Part shown: positions 31,433 through 43,926 of the stretch, one piece after another
Position numbering within the stretch: the first letter of the stretch is position 1
How the letters are laid out: each line of letters opens with the position of its first letter
NCBI RefSeq assembly: GCF_041734735.1
Contig: NC_134898.1
Location: forward strand, 38,114,613 to 38,178,612
Direction: 5' to 3'
DNA length: 64,000 nucleotides
Origin: Babylonia areolata
Taxonomy: Eukaryota > Mollusca > Gastropoda > Neogastropoda > Buccinidae
Position numbers and translations under genes: made by a program
The notes under the pieces: model-generated
What the model saw: the letters and a program-made list of their open reading frames with translations, nothing else
Database searches by the model: none
What the model was told of the DNA's origin: nothing

Positions 31433-33900
31433 GATTTTGCAGTAATCTCAGTAAAATGCTTTCCTATTGATTTTTAGAGAAAATGTTCTACGGTGACAAT
31501 CGGAAAGACAAATAACGGCTGTGCAATGTTTATCGGCAACTGGTTCTCATGTCCTCCATCAAAACAGGTGACAGTAGATGTTCAGATGGTGACCTTTTCT
31601 TCCTTCTTTAATTTTCAGTTGCCGATTTTTGTTTTGTTTTTGTTATGTCTGTAACTGAACACGTTTGAGTGCCCAATTTGTTTTCTTAAAAAAAGAAGTA
31701 GAACACAGGCGCACGAATATCATACATAAGTCAGGGTTGTATATACAACGTCTTTTAAATCTCGCGATTTCCCGCGTGCGTTCCGATGTGCTATTTATAG
31801 ATTTGATGGTTGTCCTATTTTAGCATCCAACATTCAGGAACCTATTTTACCAGCAGTTTTTGTGCATGTATGAAACGATATTACCATCAGTAAATGTTGT
31901 AACTCATTTTCGTTGGATTTCCACTCATTTTATACGTCATTTTACTCCGTGTTGATGCGGATTCAGTCACTAAACTAATTTGCCTCCTCTTGCTTTTTTC
32001 GTTTTTGGTCCCACATAGCATGAAAATGTAACCAAAAGATGCAGTAATTTAGGATTGGACTTGCAGAACTGCATAGTGACCATAGATGATTTTGGATTGG
32101 TCTTGCAGAACCGGAACGGCATAGTGTCCATAAATTTGGGTCCCCACTCCTCCACCCACCCCTAAATTCATGAGTATTAAACTGTGCCTTTGACAGTGTA
32201 GGTTCATACTATTCTTTATATATTTTTTTCTCTCTCCATATTTCTATGTTTACTTACCGTGGAACATTGACAGGGATGTCTGGTGGACAGATGGTTAATG
32301 TGGAATGAGATGGCCCTTTGCTCCATCAATAATTGTAATATTGTTGAAGTCAGTTGTGCCTATAATATTACAACCAATTATTTGAACAATTTGTGTGGTC
32401 AGCAGTTATACCAGTAATACGAATGGAAGCAGTAGTAATAGCAATGGGGTGGACACAGGGTGTCAAACATCCTTATCAGGCTTTGCAACCTGCTCTGTAC
32501 TTTAATTATTTTACTCAATACGTGTCACACGTTTAACATTAGTCTTTCGAATAGCTTATGCATTGGGTGTAGATTGTTTGGTTTTCCATGTGTTCATTAA
32601 GTTGCTGACTTCATAAAACTTGAAACTTCAGTTGTCACTCTTTGTGTCACCCAGGAGGGTTTGTCCACGTTTTTCTGTCAGGTTTTTATTTTCCAGTTAA
32701 TTTAAGACCTAGGAGTGAGTTGTAGGGGGGACGTGGTTTAGGAGTGTTAGGGGAAGGAGAATGTTTAAAGGAGGTATGACAATGAGTTGTGAGGCCCTGC
32801 TTCCGGTAAAGAAGCAGATTTCTGGACAGTGATTTTTGCTTTGTTTAGTTAGGTGTTATGTGTAGTTCTTTATTATCGTTATGTTTTTGTTTTTTTTAAC
32901 AGTCAAATCGATTTCGACAGAGCAAAAAGAATAGACCCGTGTTCGGGGGGGGGGGGGGGGGAAGAAAAGAAAAAGAAGCAGCAGAAGAAGAAAAAAAAGA
33001 CTCGTTCAGGATTTTGTCTTTCAGTTACGTAGTAATAATAAAGCATCCACCGACAACAACCGCGTTATCTAATTATGTCCACATGCTTGCTAGACAGTAT
33101 TGGTTTCGTGTGGGGAGAGGATGACACATGCCACAGTGGTCCGAGTAGGGGGAAGCCACAGTTTCTACTCTTCCATCGTTCCCTTTCTTTGTTTTCTTTA
33201 TACAGTTTACGGCATTATTTGGTAGGGCGAACCGAGACGCATGTTAAACTGCCCGACCCAGCACTACTAATTCACGGAATGTCCGTGATTAATTACGTTT
33301 TTGAGGTTGTGGTTTGTGTGAACATGGACTGATGTTTTATTGTTTACGCTTTTGTTTCTTTCTTCTACACTAAAAAAAAAAGGTTCTTCCACGTGTGTGT
33401 GGTGGTCGCGGCGGGGTTCGGGGATGCGACAAGACAGTATGAGTGCCGGGAGAAAAGTAGGCTTTGTGTGGGTTGGGACTCGGAACAAGTACGGCAGTTT
33501 TTAACCCGGTCGATTCGTATCCGCCTCGGTTCGGAAAGCACACACACACACACACACACACAGGCATACAGCAGGGAGGATAGGTAACGCGAAAATGATG
33601 ATCCGTACCATACATTGGTTTGGCGTGGATACGACGTTACTGTTATCGTGAATTGATAGACTTTTACTGATGGTTATTTTATTATCTTAGGAAACCAGAC
33701 AGTGTGTGTCTCATTCTCTCATTTGTGTGTTTGCGTGTCAGATCTTGGTAAGCACTCACTGATGATTCTTGAAATAATAAGTTGTACAAAAAACAGTGTA
33801 CTGTAAAAATACACATATATATGCACACTGGCAAACACACACACACACAGACACACACAGTGAGTAGAGACAGACAGAGCATTTAACATTTTTAGTTCAA
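31433..33900. other. Spacer, no gene recognised
   Basis: Mostly unique AT-rich sequence. G-run at 32944-32960; CA runs at 33540-33562 and 33835-33859. No TE protein or repeat family is recognised. Confidence 0.5.
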
Positions 33901-34628
<728 letters not shown>

Positions 34629-34639
34629 TGTTTGACCCT

Positions 34640-34781
34640 CAACATTGTTATCATCTTTTGAATTACCAGAATCAACATCTCTACACTTCTAAGTTACCTT
34701 CTCACCCCAGTCTCCATGTATCCCTTTTTTTTTTCATTTTGGCTCTCCTGTATTTAAACACAATGGGAGTCTGTAACAACC

Positions 34782-34831
<50 letters not shown>

Positions 34832-35067
34832 AGTGCTTCTATATATGGATATTATGTATTCTACATTCTCTGATACATTTCACCCTTGTCTTAACATTCA
34901 TAATCATAATTTTTTAGCATTATCTTCTGAATTACCAGAATCCTAATCTCTACACACCTAACTTACCTTCCTACTCCAATCTCCCTCTATCCCCTCACCT
35001 GTTTTCTTAAAATATTGTCATGTTTTGGCTCTTATGTGTTTACACACAATGGGAATATGTAGCAACC

Positions 35068-35100
<33 letters not shown>
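34640..35100. repeat. Diverged ~270-bp tandem duplication ending in GT arrays
   Basis: GAATTACCAGAATC at about 34660 and 34929 set a 269-base period. Both halves share ATCTCTACAC, AACTTACCTT-like and ACACAATGGGA blocks and end in a GT run (34784-34830; 35070-35099). Confidence 0.75.
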
Positions 35101-35102
<2 letters not shown>

Positions 35103-36460
35103 GAGATAAAGAATTTCATTTTTTCTTGAAATACTTTCTTAACCACCAAATTTGGCTAAAAAACAAAAGAAAAAAATAGTCATTCCATTCCAGGTATCTA
35201 AGAATTCTAATGAGGTAACAATGCACTTCTGGGAAAGACACAAAAAATATAAAGAAGCCAAAAATGTTTCCACTGTCAGGTTAATGTTATGTATATTATA
35301 TAATAATATATAAACAAAAGTGTGGCCTTTCCTCTTTTCTGATTTATTCTTGATATTGCAAAACTGGTCAGTATGTGTCATCTTCTTATTTTATCATCTT
35401 TAATTCAGATAGTAACCTGTTTGATATGAAATTTACAGAGATGCATGTATCTGCCAGAAGCAGCAAAATATGCCAGTTAATAGGACATCAATCTGAATGT
35501 TAGATTTTTTTTTTTTTTTTTTTTTTTTTAAGAGCGTTCTCACCCATCTGAAACATTAGGTTTTGAAATAAGACTCAAGACATAGAATGGCTGTTGTGAT
35601 TGTGAATGTCTTACACTTTATGCATTCACACAAATGGTCGTTTTTACTGTTAAAGGAGCATCGTTTAAAAAAAAAGGAAAAAAAAAAGAAAAGAGGTAGC
35701 AAGTTCCTTTCTTGAACTCATTTTCAGCACTTAGATCACATCCAGTTGATCCACTGTTCACAGAAACGTATTATTGAAAGGAGGCGATTGAGGCCGCTAA
35801 TTTTTAATCAGAGAATGATTTGTGGATAGATCTTACCGCTTACTGTGTCATGTCCACGAACGATCATCTAAATCAAGAAATCTGGACTTAGTCCTGAATT
35901 TGTCGTTCGGACTTAAGTCGTATTGCTTGTGCCTGCACATTTAAACACTTCTGGGTAATAACAAAGAGGCTTCCACCATTGTTTTGAGAGAAACAATCGT
36001 TTTTGAAGATGAGCATACGTTTTTAAATTGAGGCAGAAGATGATTAGACCTTCAATCTGCACCGTGCGGAATGGGACAACGCGCCGGATCTACCGATCAA
36101 AAAACGAACGTGTCCAGAGTGATTATTGTGTGACGCCAGGTTTTACGAGTTTAAGATGTATTGAAAGTGAAAACTCGAAATGAATTAGGGAAGTCTATAA
36201 CGTTTGATATATCATTATGTTTCAAAATGATATCCTTCCACCCCCGTCTCTCACTCACCCCCTACACCCCGGTATTTCCTGTTTTTGTTGTAGTACAACA
36301 GGAATCACGTTTATCTATTTATACACGTACATGTTAAAACGGACACAAAAATAACACAGCTTCTTGCTTGAAACGCCTGGCAAATGGGTAAATAATTACA
36401 GAACCATTTATTAAACTGAACGTATCAGTACATAAAAGCAATAATGATATAAACCATCTC
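35101..36460. other. Spacer, no gene recognised
   Basis: T-run at 35508-35530. Otherwise unique sequence with no exon structure I can support. Confidence 0.5.
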
Positions 36461-36545
36461 CAAAACGCAATACAGGGCGCCGCCATATTGGGTTTGGCTC
36501 TCCAGAGAGAAGCCCGTGGCAACGGCTAGTGTTCTGTGAATGAAA
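36461..36545 (-). promoter_or_regulatory. Candidate minus-strand promoter (YY1-like AATATGGCGGC)
   Basis: On the minus strand: GCCGTTGCCACGGGC (an X-box-like inverted repeat), then CCCAATATGGCGGCGCCCTG. AAnATGGCGGC is the classical YY1 initiator-type element around start codons. The ATG in it opens a short frame (MAAPCIAFWRWFISLLLLC) that continues 51 codons to a stop near 36334. I cannot show that it is translated. Confidence 0.3.
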
Positions 36546-37673
36546 ATATTGGCCCATCACATTCATAGTTTACAGAAGCTGCGACAGTTAAATTATTGTG
36601 TCTGCAACATCTGCCTCCTAGCATAACGGAGTGGGCAAACAAATTTTCCACATTTGAATTCACAGCTTTGAACTCTGTGTTGCTGATCATGTATTTCAGT
36701 AGCTTCTTTTAATTCTTCTTCCGGAAACTCGGGTTTAAAATTGTATGGAACTAAACCAAAATCCATTCAAACACAGTCCTTGCAGAGTTCTTTTGGTGAG
36801 TCCTTGCTTTGCATTTTTCAGATAATTCGTTTCGGCCCACTTCACTGACAAGTCAGCCAAAAGCTGAATTGAGTCTCTGTGTTTGTGATGTCTGAACCTT
36901 TTTAAAATGGTGGTCTCCATGGCTGCTTGATACATCATATTTAAATCTAAGTGTTTTTCTTCAAGAAACACATTTTCTTGAAAAGTACTTGACAAGCTAT
37001 CATTACCTCAAATTCAAAATCTATCGATACGTAAGCCACAGAGCCAACCCACTTAGTGCTCCCATAAAACCTGTGTCGTTTTTACCCATAGCATAAAAAA
37101 TAGTTCATCTTTCTTATGATCAAATATGCAGCATTTGCTAAGTAATTAAAAATATTATAATAATTATATTCATAATCGTTTGACTTCAGCAACACAGACA
37201 CACGCGCGCCTGGACGCTCGCGAAAATACCAAATAATGATTGTCTTATTTTATTTTCAAAAACGTCACCCTCTCTGCCAAAGTTTGTTTCGCGACTCGAC
37301 GTATTGCCTTGAGTTCATGCCAGACGGTATGTCATTTATCATTCACCAATAGGTCAAGTGATGCGATGGTTAAAAATACTGGGTGGTGGTGGGTGGTGGG
37401 GTTGGAGGTGCGGGGGGTTGGGCGGGGAGCTTTGTTGCTTCGACTCACTTATGTAATAAACAAAGTATGCCCTGCTCTCATGGTGACCTCAGTTTCGATG
37501 CCCCTCCACTTCCGTGCTTGGGGTGAGTCCTGTCAATGTCGTCAGATTCATGGGGGGGCTGTTGTTTGAGGGACGTGGTGGCGGTCTCCACTCTGGGAGA
37601 GACGCTCACTCAGTCTGGCTCCGCGACTAAGCCATTATTGTCGTTAGTAGGGGGTTTAGTAGGTGGTGTCCTA
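36546..37673. other. Spacer, no gene recognised
   Basis: Unique AT-rich sequence, then a G-rich part at 37380-37430. The stretch from about 37490 may be a 5' extension of repeat H: it contains GTTTCGATGCC, one mismatch from a tRNA-type B box. Confidence 0.45.
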
Positions 37674-37928
37674 AGTACGTTAAAACAGAACAGGCACCAC
37701 TGAACACCACCGAAGTGACTCAGCAGCAGTGCAGGGTCTCCTCTGGTATGTGGCCTCCAGGCGACCTAACATCGATGGTTCCCTGTGGACTGCCGACGCT
37801 GGAACTGCGACGGACGAACCCGGGTGTGGTCGTGTACGGGGGAATCTAAATGAGCGGCGTGGGAGTAATGCCACTGAAACGGTGCAGATGATGGGGCAGC
37901 ACACAAAAAAAAAAAGAAAAAAAAAAAA
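37674..37928 (+). repeat. Retroposon-like repeat H, copy 2
   Basis: Same blocks as 3681-3934 and the same orientation, ending in an A-rich tail at 37905-37928. This supports a retroposed origin with the 3' end at the A-run. Confidence 0.82.
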
Positions 37929-37954
37929 GTATGTTATTAACCGATGTTGGGTTG

Positions 37955-38190
37955 GGGTGTGTGTGTGTGTGTGTGTGTGTTAAACTTAAACATTGCCATT
38001 TTTTCTGAAAACACTTTTATCTGCCAATACCAAATTTGGAACATGGTTGGAAAAAAAAAATCTTCAGTCATGCCCATTATAAGTTTCAAGTCTTTCGAAT
38101 TAAGTTGTATTTCCGGATCATTAACAGCTTATATCGTTGAGGCTTGTTCCGGATCCGAAAACACCACATTACTGCTTCCCAGTTGCTGGA
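37955..38190 (+). repeat. GT-bearing element G, copy 5 (partial)
   Basis: (GT)n at 37959-37980, then AACATTGCCATTTTTTCTG, CTGCCAATACCAAATTTGG and GTATTTCCGGATCATTAACA. The same order as the 44.6-kb copy, so both belong to one subfamily. The GACTCACT terminus is missing. Confidence 0.75.
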
Positions 38191-38209
38191 ACGTTGGCTA
38201 TGTTTGATA

Positions 38210-38660
38210 AGAATGGTTTAGACGCTCAGCTGCCAATGTAGAGAGCTCGTGAGTGTGTGGGTTCGAATCCCGCTTTCGCCCTTTCTTGTATCAGACCAGC
38301 ATCATAACCCAACATGCTCGGTCAGGCCTTGAGTGCATGGTTTTATTATATTTGTGTAACTATCAAGAGTGGATTTCTTCTCCATATTTTTGCTTTGTTT
38401 TTTGTTCTTTTTCAGTGCACCCAGTGTGTGCTGTGCACTGGAGTCCGGTTTGTCATCTCATCCGAATGACTAGACGCTCGGTTTGATCTTCCAGTCCAAC
38501 TTACAACTCTGATAGTTGCACAAATATAATAAAACCATGCACTCAAGGCCTGACCGAGCATGCTGGGTTATGATGCTGGTCAGGCATGTGCCTGGCAGAT
38601 TTGTAGCGTAATATGGATTTGTCTGAACACTGTGACATCTTGAGAAACTGAAACTTGCAT
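38210..38660 (+). mobile_element. SINE family A with an inverted middle
   Basis: Head on the + strand (38213-38282, with GGGTTCGAATCCCGC). The middle (38294-38503) is in the opposite orientation. A plus-strand tail follows (38507-38655, ending GAGAAACTGAAAC). The segment at 38294-38370 reappears inverted at 38507-38581 with only a few differences. Confidence 0.85.
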
Positions 38661-38783
38661 TCACTGTATATGTTGTATATACTAGGACGAAATGTTTGCA
38701 GTCACTTACTAAAGTCCATCATTTGACGATGAAACAACACCGACGTGTACCAGGACCCAAGGGGACAGAAGGTGAGCGCACAT

Positions 38784-38830
<47 letters not shown>

Positions 38831-40079
38831 CGGCAGCATTTTTGTTGGCTTTCTACACCTCGCTAAAAACAACAACAGCTACACATAGCGTACGAAACAG
38901 TCGTTTTGTTTGTGAGAAATTTTCATTCAGAAGTCTACTGCAAAGGTCTTGTGATACCAGCCGTGTTGATGGTCCAGTAATAATTATAATATTTGATGTT
39001 AACCATGTTTTGGTAAAGTGTAATTTGTATTTGATCTAGGCATGTGGATGGTAGATTTACTTTGAGCATGTGTTCCTGAACGCTCGTGGTGATATTCACT
39101 TTCAGTAATAATTATATACTATGTCAGTATGTAAATGGTTGTTAATTAATTTTTATATTGATAGGTACTTGTATAATAGTAACTAATACTGATGAAATAC
39201 ACAAGGTGCCTTTTTCGGCATTTATCAAATGTATACTTTTTTCCGTCCACAGGATCTGAAGATGACATGAAATGGACTGATCAAGAGATTTCAAAAACAC
39301 AACTGCACAACTGCGGAAATGGGAGGGATGGATGCGACACTTTAAAAAAAAAAATTTTTAATTTTTTTTTTTACAACTTGTATGCAAGAGAATCCCAAAG
39401 TCAATAGATCTTTCTGTGGTTCCACACACTGCTGTTTGAACAAACAGGCTCTAGAAGAAAGCAGGCCATTTGTGTTGTAATTTCTTTAACAAATTCCAGA
39501 AGCGATGCTTCTCATGACTCCAGCTCCAACATGAGTTGACGACGTTTTCCAGCAAAATAAAGTCAGTGTCATATCAGGTCACCACCAGAGGGGATCTCAT
39601 GCAGATATCGCTGTGCTGGAACGAACAGCAACAAACTGAACATATAATACCTGAACATCTGGCACTCTGCAAGCAGAGGCGCTTTTATTATTAAGAGAGG
39701 CCTGATGTTTCCCGCTCAGCAGGACTTGCAAAGACCATCTTGCAAGGGATCATCAGATCTATTGATCCTATCTGAAAGTATATATTGTCAGCTGGATGAG
39801 AAATCACGTGGCAAGAAAAGTATCAGTACTCGGCAGTTCCAGATGATTTGCAGAGACCACATGAAAGATGAACATTGGAAAAGTAAGCCCATTGGCGAGG
39901 ATGGTAGTGTACTTATGAAAAGAGTTTTAGAATATAAAAGACACGAACACAGGAACGGACTTTCCTGTCAACCATGTGAAGAAGAAATGTTTTTTGAAAA
40001 TACATTCAGTTTTCTTGAATAGCACGCATAACGACGTAGTTGTTAGCTATCTGTACACCATACTCGTACTTAGAATTTA
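38661..40079. other. Spacer with (GT)n and an unassigned open frame
   Basis: (GT)n with alternating GC at 38787-38832. A 105-codon frame at 39705-40022 (+), including ISTRQFQMICRDHMKDEHW and ending FFENTFSFLE, is not low complexity but matches no family I know. A splice-acceptor-like TTCCGTCCACAG lies at 39241-39252. Confidence 0.35.
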
Positions 40080-40099
40080 GAACATTACAAGCCTTCACG

Positions 40100-40320
40100 T
40101 AATGAACAGCGTAGCGTGCATGCAAGACACGGACGATGTTGGTTTGATTCACAGACACCATTATTACGTTTCTGCAATTGTCTGAGAAATCATGAAATAG
40201 AATATAATTCCCAAGCTCCATTTCATGTAGCTAAGCATGGACGACGAGCATTTGGTTCACAGACACCATTAAGACGTTTCTGCTTTATATGAGAAATCAT
40301 GAAATAGAATATTGCTCCAT
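40100..40320. repeat. Diverged ~108-bp tandem duplication
   Basis: TTCACAGACACCATT and GAGAAATCATGAAATAGAAT occur twice, about 108 bases apart. Confidence 0.75.
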
Positions 40321-41411
40321 TTTACATCGAGCGCAAGATGCTGCTTCGATTATGTCTAGTATGGTCGGGAAATGCATTTTGCAGTACATGATAAAACATC
40401 CAGAGCTTACTGCCTAACTGTTTTTGCCTTTGTAAGTTAAGAAATCTGTGTCCAATGTGGGCCTACATTGATAACGATAAGGGATTGTGGTCAACGCCAG
40501 GTGCATTTCTTGGTTCTTACGTTTCAGCGTGACAATTACTGCTTGATTTTTAGTTACTGGGACAGATTATTCGTTACATTACGGGCTTAGCTGAACTGTC
40601 TTTTGATCAGAACGATTTTACATGTACACGGATATTGTTGCAGATGTATTACCAGAAAATGGCTATCTGTTCATTTTATAATTTTATAGGTACACAGTTA
40701 GACTTTACAGTTGCAGGTAATTACCAAAAATTGCAACAACTGACAGATTTGCATGCACATATATTTTTGGGCACGTCAAAAATGGCAAGGTGCACTAACC
40801 GAAAACAGATTCATACATTTGTTCGATACCGGAAATTACGGATTTTACTGTTTTTTTCTAAAAAAACGCGTTACCACGGTAACACTTATTTCAACTAACT
40901 CAGATCCAGCCTTGAGAAATTCTGCAAATAGGCTTATATGAGAATCCACCCAAAGAGATCAGGAATAAGCAGAACAATTTGTTAAAAGATTTGATAAAAA
41001 TGTACTAATGTGTAAGTCAACAAAGTAAAGTTTTCATAGTGCAGAAAGCACCGACACAGATTTAAACCCACCTGATGTTGGAGCAACTGAGACGTTTAAA
41101 ACAACACAGATTCACTGACGTCACACACGTCTCAATCACCAACTTTTTTCTAAATCAAATCCCGGACAGGTTTCGAATATGATCCTAGACAGAGCAGCGC
41201 AGAATCTTCTGACAAGTCATAAAAAAAGACCCAAAACAAAACAAAACAGAAAAAAACACCCAATCAACCAAAAAACAAACAAAACAAAAAACAACAAAAA
41301 CCAAAACTTCAGGGTGGTGATGTGGAGAGAGGGGCGTTAGAGAGGGTATGCGTGCGCCACTTTTGTGATTTCTTGATGAGAAGTGGCTGATCACCGAAGG
41401 TCATTTTAATA
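40321..41411. other. Spacer, no gene recognised
   Basis: AT-rich unique sequence. An A/C-rich tract lies at 41220-41305. Nothing else is recognised. Confidence 0.5.
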
Positions 41412-41513
41412 CCCCTTGTGCTTACCATGTTCTTCTATTTTTTGATGCCAATAAAAAGTCAACCCCTTGTGCTTACCATGTTCTTCTATTTTTTGATGCC
41501 AATAAAAAGTCTT
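41412..41513. repeat. 51-bp tandem duplication, essentially identical units
   Basis: CCCCTTGTGCTTACCATGTT through CCAATAAAAAGTC is present twice, at 41412 and 41463, with no difference seen, so the duplication is recent. It contains AATAAA twice. Confidence 0.9.
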
Positions 41514-42439
41514 GGAAGTCTTAAATTAGATGCAGACAATGTTGTGCACAATTGAATAATTCATTTTACATGCAGTCTTCCAAGGTCTCTACGCTTTCAG
41601 ATTTTATGTCCTCTTTAAGTCAGAACTCGACAAGTATTTGAAACAGACCCGCTTTGACTGATTGACGGTTTTCCTTTCGGTATAAAAGAGAAATCCAATA
41701 CAATAATACTATCGCCAGGAAAATGTGGAGGGTATTCAAGAGCCCCTTCATGCACAGCTGCACTGTGCAATGTAAAAACAGTTTCAAACATGCACTTTTT
41801 ATCACACAAAAACAAAACACAACCAAACACTTAAACACTTAATCATTTTCATACAGACACAAAAATCATCACTCACTGCATAACATTTGTCATACATATC
41901 ATACACAGAAAACACCCAAGTGATGCACATATATTGCAATACATTAATCCATTGTAACAACATGACATCACGAAACTCAAAACCACACCCATATTTACTT
42001 AAAACTGTATCACATCACGTAAAGCCATTATCACTTCAAGCATCCATCTGCACGTGCAGCCGGCGTAGTTTAGCTTAGATCTTACAAAGAGATCTTTATC
42101 CAACTTGATGGCGAAAACGCCACGAGATTCAAGGTCGGAAACCAAAAGCGAAGATGAAAATATAGTACGAAGGGCGGAAGTGTGTTCAGTGATGTAGAGG
42201 TAATGCACTCCACCAACCATAGCACGTGTTCTGGAACGTCGTATGCATTTTCTTGTTAATAAACTTTCTTCTATATGTTGTTTCCTGAAATTCCAAGAGT
42301 TCGTAATCGCACCATGGTCAATCATTATACCCAAATTTTACGAATGGACTGGAAAGGCTTACAATGAGAGGGGGGAAAAACAACATGAAATGGCGGACAC
42401 GCGATAGAGAGCAATAGAAAAGAGCAGCGCAGATTTGTT
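41514..42439. other. Spacer, no gene recognised
   Basis: AT-rich unique sequence. GAAATGGCGGACACG at about 42388 resembles a YY1-type site but has no further support. Confidence 0.5.
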
Positions 42440-42452
42440 AGTAGCCTATATA

Positions 42453-43568
42453 TGGTTCGTCCGTCGGGATCGACGAGAACCATCTAGTCATCCTGGGGGT
42501 GGGTGGGTTGGGCTCTGTGGGTACGCAGATGACTGGTCAGGCCAATCCGCGCCCGGAAGGTTCTGACGCAGTGTGGACAGGGGATGGTGGGGGATGGTGG
42601 CGGCTGTTGGGGACTTGCTGGCACTGCTTTTCCTGGCCAGTCTGCGTTGCTCTGTTGCAGCGATTCTGTTGGCCTCACAGGATTTGGCGCCTTTGTGGAC
42701 AGCTGAACGCCACTTTGGTCTGTCCATTGCATTCAGCTCCCATGTGTTGTGGCTGACGTTGAAGGCCTTCAGAGAAGCTTTCAGAGTGTCTTTGAAGTGC
42801 TTCTTTTGGCCTCCATGGGAGCGCTTACCATGTTGGAGTTCGTCGTACAGCAGTTTCTTGGGGAGCCGGTGGTCTGGCATGCGAACTACATGGCCTGCCC
42901 AGCGCAGCTGGGCCTGCATCAAGATGGTGTAGATGCTGGGCAAGTTTGTACGAGTGAGCACCTCTGTGTCAGGGATCTTCTCTTGCCACTTTATGCCGAG
43001 AAGTTTTCTGAGGCTGGTGGTGTGGAAGTGGTTCAGCTTTTTGGCGTGGCGTTTGTAGACCGTCCATGATTGACATCCATAGAGCAGTGTGGTGAGAACT
43101 ATGGCCTTGTATACTTTGAGCTTCGTCTCCAGGGTGATGCCTCTCCTGTTCCAAACGTTCCTATAGAGTCTGCCGAAGGCAGCACTGGCTTTGGCGAGTC
43201 TGGCATTCACCTCGTCATCGATGACAACTGTGTGAGAGAGTGTACTGCCCAGGTATGTGAACTTGTTCACCGCGTTCAGTCGTTGCCCGTTGATGAAGTA
43301 GTTTGGTTCAACGTAAGGCTTTCCTGGAGCTGGCTGGTGCATCACCTCAGTCTTCTTTGTGCTGATTGTGAGGCCATGTTGACACTGTGTTGCATGTCAG
43401 CTTCAGAGGCAGCGTTGAGAGCGCAGTCATCAGCAAACAGGAAGTCGTTGACGGTGTCTGTCCTCGCCTTGGTTCTTGCTTGAAGCCTCCTGAGGTTAAA
43501 GAGTGAGCCATCTGTGCGGTACCTGATGCCAGTGCCTACGTCAGCGTCTCTGAAGGCATCTGTCAGCA
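42453..43568 (-). mobile_element. RTE-like LINE with C-terminal zinc finger, copy 2, 13-bp TSD
   Basis: Sister of the LINE at 20362-22066, cut shorter at the 5' end (starts within the palm, just upstream of FADDCALNAASEADMQHSV). The readable minus-strand ORF of 285 codons covers FTYLGSTLSHTVVIDDEVNA, LLYGCQSWTVYKRHAKKLNH, QLRWAGHVVRMPDHRLPKKL and KHFKDTLKASLKAFNV. The terminal C2H2 finger IPCPHCVRTFRARIGLTSHL...H is displaced into another frame by a 10-base tandem duplication (GGGATGGTGG, near 42580-42600). The 3' hairpin is intact (GGTTC...GAACC). A perfect 13-base TSD AGTAGCCTATATA lies at 42440-42452 and 43569-43581, giving exact ends. A classic 5'-truncated, dead LINE insertion. Confidence 0.95.
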
Positions 43569-43660
43569 AGTAGCCTATATACAGTTTTGAAAAAGCCCTC
43601 GACAACTCCATGGGGAACGTAAGGAGGAGGTCGGTGAGCTGCGCATGCATGGGGATAGTT

Positions 43661-43781
43661 ATGTTTCAGTTTCAGTAGCTCAAGGAGGCGTCACTGCGTT
43701 CGGACAAATCCATATACGCGACACTACATCTGCCAAGCAGATGCCTGACCAGCAGCGTAACCCAACGCGCTTAGTCAGGCC
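43661..43781 (-). mobile_element. Isolated A-type 3' tail
   Basis: GTTTCAGTTTCAGTAGCTCA, then the 108-base tail up to TTAGTCAGGCC, where it stops short of CTTGAG and meets the ETS-site duplication. CATCTGCCAAGCAGATG is intact. Confidence 0.87.
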
Positions 43782-43926
43782 TACTTCCGGTTCCGTTCTT
43801 ATTTCGTAAGGCGTAAGGCCTACTTCCGGTTCCGTTCTTATTTCGTATGTTTCCGTTTTCATGGCTTTGTCTCCACTCTGCTAAAATCGTGCGCCAAAAA
43901 AATCTGAAGACATCGTGGTCACAAGG
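43777..43926 (+). promoter_or_regulatory. Candidate promoter: duplicated ETS sites plus splice donor
   Basis: A 39-base direct duplication carries CCTACTTCCGGTTCCG twice (from 43780 and 43819); ACTTCCGG is an ETS/GABPA-type site. About 90 bases on, ACAAG|GTCAGT at 43926 resembles a 5' splice donor. A transcript starting here would have a short first exon. An ATG at 43861 is followed quickly by a stop (MALSPLC*). Confidence 0.35.

Noticed and set aside
39705-40022. 105-codon open frame as a host or transposon exon
   Set aside because: Not low complexity, but I recognise no domain and see no supporting exon structure; kept only as a note.
43661-43860. Short frame with repeated YEIRTEPEVGLT peptide
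   Set aside because: It is only the translation of the 39-base ETS-site duplication on the opposite strand.
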